From: Nitrosomonadales bacterium
Lineage (GTDB): Bacteria; Pseudomonadota; Gammaproteobacteria; Burkholderiales; Gallionellaceae
DNA: 64,000 nucleotides
Reading direction: 5' to 3'
Assembly (NCBI GenBank): GCA_016214695.1
Contig: JACRNY010000007.1
Location: 1-64,000 of the forward strand
The position numbers and the translations under genes are program-made. Shown one piece after another: positions 38,718 to 45,504 of this stretch. How positions within the stretch are numbered: position 1 is the first letter of the stretch; each line of letters opens with the position of its first letter. Under the pieces are notes generated by a model. It saw nothing but the letters and a program-made list of their open reading frames with translations, did no database searches and was not told the DNA's origin.

Positions 38718-40307
38718 TTAAGCCACCTTCTGTTGTTCGTCTGCCTTCGCTTCCAGCTTGCCCGCAACCCGCATCTCTTCGTACACCTTGAGCACGGCGT
38801 CCTCGATCGGCTCCATCGCGTGTTCGCCGTTGGGCTGGATGCCCGCCGCTTCCAGCGGACCCCAGGGTTCGTAGCCGACCTTGCTGCACAGCACGGCTTC
38901 GCAACCGGCCAGTACTTTCAGCGTCTTGTCCAGCACGCTCTCGCCGTCGCCGCAGCTGATGTCGCCTTCGCAGTAGGGCGTGGTCTTGCGGTGGCCGATG
39001 AAGCGCACACCATCGGATGATGCTTCGTAGATCAGGAACTCGCCGGCATGGCCGAAGTGTTCGTTGATCACGCCGCCGCCCTTGGTGGCGACCGCCATCA
39101 GTACCGGGCGTGTCGTTTCCTTCTTCTGCAGTCCCTGGATGCTGACCAGTTGCACCTTGGATTCCTTGGCGAGGCGTTTGCTCTCCAATTCTTCGTTGAT
39201 GGCGGCATGCACTTCGGCACGCATCTTCATCGCTTCGGGATAGTTGATCTCCATCTGCTCGACCTTGTCCATGGTGAACTCGGAGCCTCTATCCTCGCCC
39301 AGCAGACCGACCGCATCGGCGCGGCACTGGCGGCAATGGCGCATCATGTTCATGTCGCCCTCACACGCGTCCTGAAGCGCTTGCAATTCCTCGTTGGTCG
39401 GGCCGCGCTGGCCGGTGAGGCCGTAGAAGGTGCCGTGCTCGGCTTCCGAGATCAGCGGCATCACGTTGTGCAGGAATGCGCCTTTGGCCTTCACGATCTT
39501 CGACACTTCTTCCAGATGCTTGTCGTTCACGCCGGGGATCATCACCGAGTTCACTTTCACCAGGATGCCCTTGGCGACCAGCATCTCCAGCCCCTTCTGT
39601 TGTTGCGCGATGAGGATCTCGGCCGCTTCGCGACCCTTGATGCGCTTGTTCTTCCAGAAGATCCACGGATAGATCTGCGCGCCCACGTCGGGATCGACGC
39701 AGTTGATGGTGATGGTCACATGGTCGATGTTGTACTGCGACAGTTGCTCCACCTGCTCGGGCAGCGACAGACCGTTGGTCGACACGCACAGCTTGATGTC
39801 CGGGGCCTGCTCGGACAGCATGCGGAACGTCTCGAAGGTGCGCTCCGGATTGGCCAAGGGATCACCGGGACCGGCGATGCCCAGCACCGTCATCTGCGGG
39901 ATGGTGGCCGCGACGGCCAATACTTTTTTCACCGCCTGCACCGGATGGTGTAACTCGGACACCACGCCGGGGCGCGACTCGTTGGCGCAGTCGTATTTGC
40001 GGTTGCAGTAATTACATTGAATATTGCAGGCCGGAGCCACCGCTACATGCATACGTGCAAAGTAATGGTGTGCTTCTTCCGAATAGCAGGGGTGGTTGAA
40101 CACCTTCTGGCGGATATGCTCAGGCAGGTGGTTCATCTGGTCGTCGGTCGAACCGCACGATCCGGCGGAACAGCCGCTGGATTTGGAAGTTGCCCGCAGC
40201 GCTTCGTTCGCTCCCTCGCCCGCAAGCGGGAGAGGGTTGGGGAGAGGGGAGCAGGCTTGCCTGCTGGGCGCTTCACTTGCTGCGTTATTCAAGACTGGTA
40301 GTTGCAC
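38718..40307 (-). CDS. nifB: NifB, FeMo-cofactor radical SAM enzyme
   Basis: Protein of 529 residues that fuses two [4Fe-4S] clusters with a carbide to make NifB-co. HPCYSEEAHHYFARMHVAV precedes the radical SAM motif CNIQCNYC, and a NifX-like domain covers the last about 120 residues (MAVATKGGGVINEHFGHAGE). Residues about 20-32 ([14 protein letters not shown]) come from a family C repeat; NifB proteins normally pass from the short start straight to the GCSAGSCGS region. The start is GTG at 40307 with GGAGGA upstream, behind a sigma-54 promoter. Confidence 0.95.
   Translation of the reverse strand: MQLPVLNNAASEAPSRQACSPLPNPLPLAGEGANEALRATSKSSGCSAGSCGSTDDQMNHLPEHIRQKVFNHPCYSEEAHHYFARMHVAVAPACNIQCNYCNRKYDCANESRPGVVSELHHPVQAVKKVLAVAATIPQMTVLGIAGPGDPLANPERTFETFRMLSEQAPDIKLCVSTNGLSLPEQVEQLSQYNIDHVTITINCVDPDVGAQIYPWIFWKNKRIKGREAAEILIAQQQKGLEMLVAKGILVKVNSVMIPGVNDKHLEEVSKIVKAKGAFLHNVMPLISEAEHGTFYGLTGQRGPTNEELQALQDACEGDMNMMRHCRQCRADAVGLLGEDRGSEFTMDKVEQMEINYPEAMKMRAEVHAAINEELESKRLAKESKVQLVSIQGLQKKETTRPVLMAVATKGGGVINEHFGHAGEFLIYEASSDGVRFIGHRKTTPYCEGDISCGDGESVLDKTLKVLAGCEAVLCSKVGYEPWGPLEAAGIQPNGEHAMEPIEDAVLKVYEEMRVAGKLEAKADEQQKVA
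40211..40249. repeat. Palindromic repeat, family C copy 5 (inside nifB)
   Basis: CTCCCTCGCCCGCAAGCGGG with AGAGGGTTGGGGAGAGGGG is a family C arm read in frame as part of the NifB N-terminus. Confidence 0.88.
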
Positions 40308-40340
40308 GATCTGTCCTCCGCTAAGGTTCGGCTGAGTATG

Positions 40341-40356
40341 AGCAAACAGCGTGCCC
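40341..40356 (-). promoter_or_regulatory. Sigma-54 promoter of the nifB operon
   Basis: Read on the minus strand: GGGCACG CTGT TTGCT, one base from TGGCACG-N4-TTGCW, with GG and GC ten bases apart. Transcription would begin near 40330, giving a leader of about 23 bases with the GGAGGA site of nifB. Confidence 0.85.
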
Positions 40357-40450
40357 GCTTCTGAATCTCGCTTAACTCATTGTTTTATATTGATCGTATG
40401 TGCGCGGCGTGCACCGCTGTTGCAAATGGCACATGACAGGCGCCCGGGCT

Positions 40451-40466
40451 TGTGGCGAAGGTGACA
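40451..40466. promoter_or_regulatory. NifA upstream activator site (nifB / Fe-S oxidoreductase)
   Basis: TGT GGCGAAGGTG ACA matches the TGT-N10-ACA consensus exactly. It is 94 bases from the nifB promoter, the same gap as at the iscA-nifU operon, and 195 bases from the rightward promoter. Confidence 0.75.
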
Positions 40467-40532
40467 AATTCACCGCGCGGGGTGTTTCGGGAGGGGGATG
40501 TTGGGCGATTCAGCCGATCGCTGGCACATCTT

Positions 40533-40624
40533 CCGTTCGTGGTGAGCTTGTCGAACCATGAGCGGAGGATGCAATAAATCAATGCATTGATACTCTGGCC
40601 CTTCGACAGGCTCAGGGCGAACGG
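40533..40624. repeat. Palindromic repeat, family E copy 1
   Basis: CCGTTCGTGGTGAGCTTGTC with GAACCATGA is mirrored by CCTTCGACAGGCTCAGGGCG with AACGG, bracketing about 35 bases. A related copy is at 45403-45490. It lies between the NifA site and the rightward sigma-54 promoter. Confidence 0.88.
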
Positions 40625-40661
40625 ATTTGCTCATGACTTTCTTTGCTTCCCGATTCAGTCT

Positions 40662-40677
40662 TGGCACTGTAATTGCC
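40662..40677 (+). promoter_or_regulatory. Sigma-54 promoter of the Fe-S oxidoreductase gene
   Basis: TGGCACT GTAA TTGCC has the consensus TGGCAC and TTGC boxes with GG-N10-GC spacing. The predicted transcription start (about 40688) is only about three bases before the ATG at 40691, which would make the message almost leaderless. Confidence 0.75.
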
Positions 40678-40690
40678 TCTCCGATCCGAT

Positions 40691-42133
40691 ATGAAAAAAC
40701 ATCATCTCGACTGGTCTTCTTATGAAACGGCGGGGCAGGGCGACGCCTATGCGGGCATCCCCGCCACGGGCGGCGACTTCGCCAAAGCGGTGGCGGTCTG
40801 CATCGGCGACAAGCAATGCCAACGCAAACCCAAAGGCGTGATGTGCCCCAGCTTCCGCGCCACCGACGATCCGGCGCATTCACCGGGCGGGCGCGTGAAG
40901 GTGCTCAAGGCCGCCTTGAATGGCGAACTCGGCGACGACCCCTTCGCCGGACAAGCATTGGCCGATGCCATGGAACTCTGCGTCGGCTGCAAAGGCTGCA
41001 AGCGCGAATGCGCCAACCAGGTCGACATGGCCGCCATCAAGATCGAATATCAGGCGCAGCGCAATGAACGCATTGGCATATCGCGGCGCGACCGGCTGGT
41101 GGCGGCGATGCCGCGATGGTTGCGACATCGCCGTATCTTGCGCGGCCTGATCCGCCTGCGTAACCGCATGCCGTGGCTGGCGCAGCTGGGCGAAAGATTC
41201 TTCGGCATCTCCGCCCAACGACAATTACCGGAACCCGTTACTGCTCCGTTCGTGCTGCACCCGCAAGGGGTAGGCCGTGGCTGTAAGGGGCTGAAGCCCC
41301 AACAGCACACGCACAGTAGCGTAGCGTATCGAAGCATGAATGGAGTAGACACCTCGAATCAGTGCAGCGAAAAAGACGTCATCCTCTTCGTCGACACCTT
41401 CGCCCTGCACTTTGAACCCGAGATCGCCGCCGCCGCGCAGCAGGTGCTGACTGCCGCAGGCTACAACGTCATCACCCTGCAAGCGCAGCCGGATGACGAA
41501 CCCGACCGCGCTCTATGTTGCGGCCGCACCTATCTTTCATTGGGGCAGGTCGAGGAGGCACGCCACGAAGCGCGCCGTCTGCATTCCGCCTTGCGCCCGG
41601 CATTGGCGGCGGGCATTCCCGTCGTCGGATTGGAACCCTCGTGTATCCTGTCCCTGCGAGACGATCATCTGAAGCTCGGCCTGGGCGAAGATGCGGTGGC
41701 ATTATCAAAACAGGTCTACCTGCTGGAAGAGTTCATCGCGCGCGAACACGACCGCAAACGCTTCACCCTGGAATTCAAACCGCTGCCGCGCGGCAGGACG
41801 CTGGTGCACGGGCACTGCCACCAGAAAGCCGTCGGTGCGATGAAGTCGCTGCGCAAAGTGCTGCGCCTGATCCCGGAGTTCGAGTTCGAATTCATCGAAG
41901 CCAGCTGCTGCGGCATGGCGGGCAGTTTCGGGCTGGAAGCGGAACACGCCGACATCTCCATGCAGATGGCCGAGATCGACCTGCTGCCCGCATTGCGCGC
42001 CGCACCCGATGCCGCCATCCTCGCCAACGGCTTCTCCTGCCGTCACCAGATACGCGAAGGCGCGGATCGCCAGCCGGTGCATGTGGCCTTGCTGCTGCGC
42101 GACGCGCTTATCACGGGAGAGCAAACATGCTGA
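40691..42133 (+). CDS. Fe-S oxidoreductase (GlpC/CCG-domain type) in the nif regulon
   Basis: Protein of 480 residues. The first part has two [4Fe-4S] motifs (CIGDKQCQRKPKGVMCP and CVGCKGCKRECANQVDM); the second has two CCG-type cysteine domains (ALCCGRTYLS and SCCGMAGSFG, with GHCHQKA). This matches the electron-transfer half of FAD-linked dehydrogenases and GlpC/HdrD-type proteins; the flavin half is missing. About residues 190-225 appear to come from an inserted hairpin sequence. No ribosome binding site precedes the ATG. Sigma-54 control and position next to nifB suggest a nitrogen-fixation role; partner unknown. Confidence 0.8.
   Translation: MKKHHLDWSSYETAGQGDAYAGIPATGGDFAKAVAVCIGDKQCQRKPKGVMCPSFRATDDPAHSPGGRVKVLKAALNGELGDDPFAGQALADAMELCVGCKGCKRECANQVDMAAIKIEYQAQRNERIGISRRDRLVAAMPRWLRHRRILRGLIRLRNRMPWLAQLGERFFGISAQRQLPEPVTAPFVLHPQGVGRGCKGLKPQQHTHSSVAYRSMNGVDTSNQCSEKDVILFVDTFALHFEPEIAAAAQQVLTAAGYNVITLQAQPDDEPDRALCCGRTYLSLGQVEEARHEARRLHSALRPALAAGIPVVGLEPSCILSLRDDHLKLGLGEDAVALSKQVYLLEEFIAREHDRKRFTLEFKPLPRGRTLVHGHCHQKAVGAMKSLRKVLRLIPEFEFEFIEASCCGMAGSFGLEAEHADISMQMAEIDLLPALRAAPDAAILANGFSCRHQIREGADRQPVHVALLLRDALITGEQTC
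41280..41306. repeat. Intragenic hairpin in the Fe-S oxidoreductase gene
   Basis: GCTGTAAGGGGCT and AGCCCCAACAGC form a stem of 11 base pairs with small bulges around a two-base loop. It lies in the linker between the ferredoxin-like and CCG domains and is read in frame (GCKGLKPQQ). The encoded segment has no resemblance to the neighbouring domains. Confidence 0.6.
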
Positions 42134-42477
42134 GCGGCGCCATGCTGGGACTGATGGAACGCATCGCCCTCGACATCATGGTGTTGACCGACGAGATCAG
42201 CGAGGAGGATTTCTTCAGCAGCCGCCTGACCCGGAACCAGACCTTGCAGTTGCTGGCCAGTCTCGCGCGCACCGCTGCCGACCTGCCCGCCGCCACGCGC
42301 GAACGCATGCACGAGATCGACTGGGCGGCCTGGGCCGCGTTGCAGGTCGCCCTCGCCAGACCCGCTCAGCATCCCCTGCAGATCTGGATCGCCATCAAGG
42401 AACTCACCCCGCTGACGGTGCAGCGACTGCACGACTACAAGCGCAAGCAGCCGCAATTGTTTTCGATGGTGTTGTAA
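42127..42477 (+). CDS. HepT-like (DUF86) small protein
   Basis: Protein of 116 residues, all helical. MERIALDIMVLTDEISEEDF with FSSRLTRNQTLQLLASLART resembles the DUF86/HepT fold. The RxxxxH motif of active HepT toxins is not present (LQVALARPAQHPLQIWIAI occupies that region), and no MntA-type nucleotidyltransferase gene is next to it. It overlaps the Fe-S oxidoreductase gene by seven bases, so it should be made together with it under sigma-54 control. A structural or partner role is inferred. Confidence 0.6.
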   Translation: MLSGAMLGLMERIALDIMVLTDEISEEDFFSSRLTRNQTLQLLASLARTAADLPAATRERMHEIDWAAWAALQVALARPAQHPLQIWIAIKELTPLTVQRLHDYKRKQPQLFSMVL

Positions 42478-42529
42478 AGCTTTTTACATTATTTTGCATT
42501 ATGTGAGCAAATAATGTAAAAATATAGCC

Positions 42530-43993
42530 ATGTCATTGACCCAATACCAATTTCTGGATGCATACAACCCGTGGTGGAACGGCGGCGAGGCGGCTTTTGC
42601 CGGTTTGCCGGAGTTCCATCGCGACGTATTCGACGACCTTTACGCCGACATTCAACGCCTGCCACAAATGATCTCGGTCACCGGGCCGCGTCGCGTGGGT
42701 AAAAGCACCTTGCTCAGGCAGTGCATCCGCAAACTGATCCAGGAACACGGCAAAGAACAGGCTCAGCGCATCGTCTACTTCACCATGGACGATCCGGCGC
42801 TGCTGCTGCCGCATGTCGATATGGATCGCTTTTTCGAAGATCTGGTGGCCGAGTTCGCCACGCGCGCGAAGGATGGCACGGTGTACCTGTTCCTTGACGA
42901 GATACAGAAATTTCCGCGCTGGGAACTATACCTCAAGAAACATTACGACCTGAAAACGCCGGTGCGCTTTGTGGTGTCGGGCTCGGCATCCGCGCCGATA
43001 TTTCGCAAGTCGCGCGAGAGTTTGCTCGGACGGATACATGACTATTCGGTGTTGCCGTTTAGCTTTCGGGAGTTTTATTGCTTTACGTTCTTACCAAGCG
43101 CCGATCACAATGCTTCTAGAGAAATGCTTTCTTTAGGAAATGAAATTCGAAAGAATCGAACGCCGAAGGAGGTTGTGACTTCATTGTCTCGTATTGTTGC
43201 GGCCCCCAAAAATATTGATGGAGAACGTTTGGTCGGAGAGATATTGAATCTCTTCTTCTTTGAAGGAGGCTTTCCGGAGGTCTGGAAACTCCCCGACATC
43301 CTTGCCAAGCAGGAATACCTCTACCAGAACCAGATCGAGCGCGTGATTTTCGAAGACTTGCTGGTGGCCGCCGAATTTCGCAAACCGGAAATGCTGCGCC
43401 GCTTCTATCTTGGGTTGCTGGCCGAGCCGGGGCGGGAAACCAATATAACCAAACTAGCAAAAGATATCGCCATTGCCCCGGGCACTATTACGACCTATTT
43501 CCCTTTATTAGAAGCGACCGATCTGGTGTGGCGTCTGCACAAATACACCGGTAGCAAGGCCACGGCGAAAGCAGGTAATTTCAAGAGTTATCTGGTCGAT
43601 CTGGCTGTGCGCAATGCGGTGATGAAACTCACGCCGGAACGGCTGCTGGCCGATGAGCCGGTGTTGGGCTTGTATGCGGAGAACATCGTCGCCAATCACC
43701 TGAGCCGCTGGCCGGGGCTGGTGGAGCTTGCCTATTATCGTGAGCGCAACAACGAGCTGGATTTCATCGTCGATCTGGGCGCGACGCGCATCGGCATCGA
43801 GGTTAAATATCGCGCCACGTTGAACGAGAATGAACTGAACAAGAGCCGCGCCATCGCCGAGACGCTGGGTTGCGAGGCATTTGTCGTGGTGTGCAAGAAG
43901 CGACCGGACGAGTCGCTGGAAAAACGCTTGCAGGAAAAATCAAAGATCCCGTTGGCGGTTGTTCCATTGGCGGACTTCCTGCTGTTGTTCTGA
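42530..43993 (+). CDS. AAA ATPase with DUF4143 domain
   Basis: Protein of 487 residues. Walker A is SVTGPRRVGKSTLLRQCIRK, Walker B VYLFLDEIQKFPRW, and RFVVSGSASAPI is the sensor-1 region. The C-terminal DUF4143 domain has a winged-helix-like part (NITKLAKDIAIAPGTITTYF) and an endonuclease-like core (ELDFIVDLGATRIGIEVKYR). Such genes are common, mobile and poorly understood. The segment 43080-43270 is clearly more AT-rich than the rest, which suggests a mosaic gene. Confidence 0.85.
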   Translation: MSLTQYQFLDAYNPWWNGGEAAFAGLPEFHRDVFDDLYADIQRLPQMISVTGPRRVGKSTLLRQCIRKLIQEHGKEQAQRIVYFTMDDPALLLPHVDMDRFFEDLVAEFATRAKDGTVYLFLDEIQKFPRWELYLKKHYDLKTPVRFVVSGSASAPIFRKSRESLLGRIHDYSVLPFSFREFYCFTFLPSADHNASREMLSLGNEIRKNRTPKEVVTSLSRIVAAPKNIDGERLVGEILNLFFFEGGFPEVWKLPDILAKQEYLYQNQIERVIFEDLLVAAEFRKPEMLRRFYLGLLAEPGRETNITKLAKDIAIAPGTITTYFPLLEATDLVWRLHKYTGSKATAKAGNFKSYLVDLAVRNAVMKLTPERLLADEPVLGLYAENIVANHLSRWPGLVELAYYRERNNELDFIVDLGATRIGIEVKYRATLNENELNKSRAIAETLGCEAFVVVCKKRPDESLEKRLQEKSKIPLAVVPLADFLLLF

Positions 43994-44106
43994 CCCATAT
44001 TCCGCGCGTATCCGCTTTGTAACCAAAGGTGCCGGAGTCGAATTGTTTGCCATTTTCGGGGCCAGCATCGCAATTGTTGTGAGCCAACATCAACGACCGG
44101 CCTTGT

Positions 44107-44850
44107 TCATCTGGAAGAAAGCCGGTACACCTTGTACTCGGCTCGTTTGGCGGGGAGTCCTGCCGATTCCGGATCGGGTTCGAATACGCTTTCGACATAG
44201 GCCAGATCGATCTCGAATCCCTCCGTGTACAGTGTCCTGATCTCTTCATCCACGCCATGGGCCTGATTCATCGTCGCATTCTCCGCGGCGTCTTCAATGG
44301 TCAGCAAGAACACCATGGCCGTATCTGACACGAGCCGTTTCAGTTGCGCGACATAAAGGCCGCGTATGTTCTCCGGCAAGGCGGTCAGTGCGGCGCGATC
44401 ATAGACCGTGTCGAAATGCCCGATATCGGAGCGGGTCAGGGCGAAATAATCCCCGCACAGGATGCTGAGCTTGCCATCGTTCCACAGGGTGAACGCTCCC
44501 ATCTGCGTCCTTACCGGATGCAGCTTGTTCTCCCGGAAGAAATCCTCCACAGCGACAGGACTCAGTTCGACGCCGAATACCTCATGGCCTTGTTGTGCAA
44601 GCCAGAGCATGTCCAGGCTTTTGCCGCAGAGCGGGATGAACACGCGGCTGCCGTGAGCCAATCCGAGTCCGGGCCAGAATCTGCTCAGCAGCGGGTTGAC
44701 GGCGGACTGATGGAAATCGGTGCGCTGATCGCGCCAGAATTCCAGCCAAAGGTGATTGTCCTGATCGGTGTGTACAGGCTCGATAGCGGCGACTGACTCG
44801 GGGCTTTCGGGATTACTGGGGGCGCGTGTTGTGCGCTTATGATGGGTCAA
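44107..44850 (-). CDS. tpm: Thiopurine S-methyltransferase family protein
   Basis: Protein of 247 residues. WLEFWRDQRTDFHQSAVNP and VFIPLCGKSLDMLWLAQQGH are the TPMT hallmarks; DTVYDRAALTALPE and the SAM-binding VFGVELSPVAVEDFF follow. Bacterial TPMTs methylate thiols, selenium or tellurium compounds. The first about 28 residues are a non-conserved extension. It is the last of three minus-strand genes joined by ATGA overlaps. Confidence 0.88.
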   Translation of the reverse strand: MTHHKRTTRAPSNPESPESVAAIEPVHTDQDNHLWLEFWRDQRTDFHQSAVNPLLSRFWPGLGLAHGSRVFIPLCGKSLDMLWLAQQGHEVFGVELSPVAVEDFFRENKLHPVRTQMGAFTLWNDGKLSILCGDYFALTRSDIGHFDTVYDRAALTALPENIRGLYVAQLKRLVSDTAMVFLLTIEDAAENATMNQAHGVDEEIRTLYTEGFEIDLAYVESVFEPDPESAGLPAKRAEYKVYRLSSR

Positions 44851-45092
44851 GTGTCAGAAGAATTTTCCGACATCGCATCGAGCCGATGTCTGACCTTCTT
44901 CTCCACCTTGTCCGCCACATATGCGGCGAATTCGCCGACATTGTCATACTGCTGCGCGATGGCAAACTCTGCCAGGGCATCGATCATGCTCCTGGTCTGT
45001 TCGATCTCGGTGAAGCTGCGTCCGCAGGTCACGCATCTTTCACCATCATCGCGGCATGCCGTCTTGCCTTTGCAGGGCGTGAAGCTGCTCAT
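44847..45092 (-). CDS. Small cysteine-rich protein (DUF1289-like N-terminus)
   Basis: Protein of 81 residues. TPCKGKTACRDDGERC with VTCGRSFTEIE recalls the DUF1289 cysteine motif and may bind zinc or iron (Cys7, Cys13, Cys20, Cys23). The C-terminal part (FAAYVADKVEKKVRHRLDAM) is helical. It overlaps both neighbours by four bases. Function unknown. Confidence 0.7.
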   Translation of the reverse strand: MSSFTPCKGKTACRDDGERCVTCGRSFTEIEQTRSMIDALAEFAIAQQYDNVGEFAAYVADKVEKKVRHRLDAMSENSSDT

Positions 45093-45382
45093 GCGGGACT
45101 GCCTTCCATATCGAATACCAGCATCGTCACCTCGCCGTCGATATCGGTGATTTCGGCGGCGCTCAGTTTGCCGTTGGCGTGATAGCTGTAGCGGTGCTGC
45201 AGTTCGATGTCGCCGTAGGCGAGTTTGTCGAATCCACTCAGGCGCCCGCTCGCGTTGAAGTATCCCTTGAAGAAGGTGTTGCGGTTCTGCACCTCGTGTT
45301 CCTGCAGTTCGGTGACGAGGTTGAAGGGCAGCTTTACGCCGGAGTAGGTGACGAAGTAGCGGGTGGTTTGTTTGTTGTTCAT
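45089..45382 (-). CDS. Conserved small protein of unknown function
   Basis: Protein of 97 residues, predicted mostly beta-strand: RYFVTYSGVKLPFNLVTELQ, FFKGYFNASGRLSGFDKLAY and AEITDIDGEVTMLVFDM. I recall similar proteins near nif genes but cannot place it surely in a family. It is the first gene of a three-gene unit with the cysteine-rich protein and the methyltransferase, just downstream of nifA on the same strand. Confidence 0.7.
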   Translation of the reverse strand: MNNKQTTRYFVTYSGVKLPFNLVTELQEHEVQNRNTFFKGYFNASGRLSGFDKLAYGDIELQHRYSYHANGKLSAAEITDIDGEVTMLVFDMEGSPA

Positions 45383-45402
45383 TTATTGCTCTGAAAAATT
45401 AT

Positions 45403-45490
45403 CCGTTCGTGCTGAGCTAGTCGAAGCATGAATGCCATTCGACAGGTTTCTCAAAGGACGTTCATACTTCGACTAGCTCAGTACGAACGG
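45403..45490. repeat. Palindromic repeat, family E copy 2 (after nifA)
   Basis: CCGTTCGTGCTGAGCTAGTC with GAAGCATGAA is mirrored by TTCATACTTCGACTAGCTCA with GTACGAACGG. The long stem could act as a terminator or stabiliser of nifLA mRNA, although it lacks a T-run. Confidence 0.88.
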
Positions 45491-45504
45491 ATTCTTTTGA
45501 TTCT

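Larger units (their letters stand above)
40308..40690. other. Divergent control region between nifB and the Fe-S oxidoreductase gene
   Basis: This 383-base gene-free stretch holds the nifB sigma-54 promoter, one NifA site (40451-40466), a family E repeat (40533-40624) and a second sigma-54 promoter facing right (40662-40677). The single NifA site lies between the two promoters and is symmetric, so it could serve both. Confidence 0.8.

Noticed and set aside
40427-40444. TGGCAC followed by AGGCG as another rightward sigma-54 promoter
   Set aside because: The -12 box lacks TTGC, and it lies on the wrong side of the NifA site for activation by looping; the element at 40662 is far better.
42127-42477. 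A HepT/MntA toxin-antitoxin system
   Set aside because: The small protein resembles HepT but lacks the RxxxxH motif, and no nucleotidyltransferase partner adjoins it.
42530-43993. Defence-system island around the DUF4143 ATPase
   Set aside because: The ATPase stands alone; no nuclease, helicase, toxin or other defence gene is next to it.
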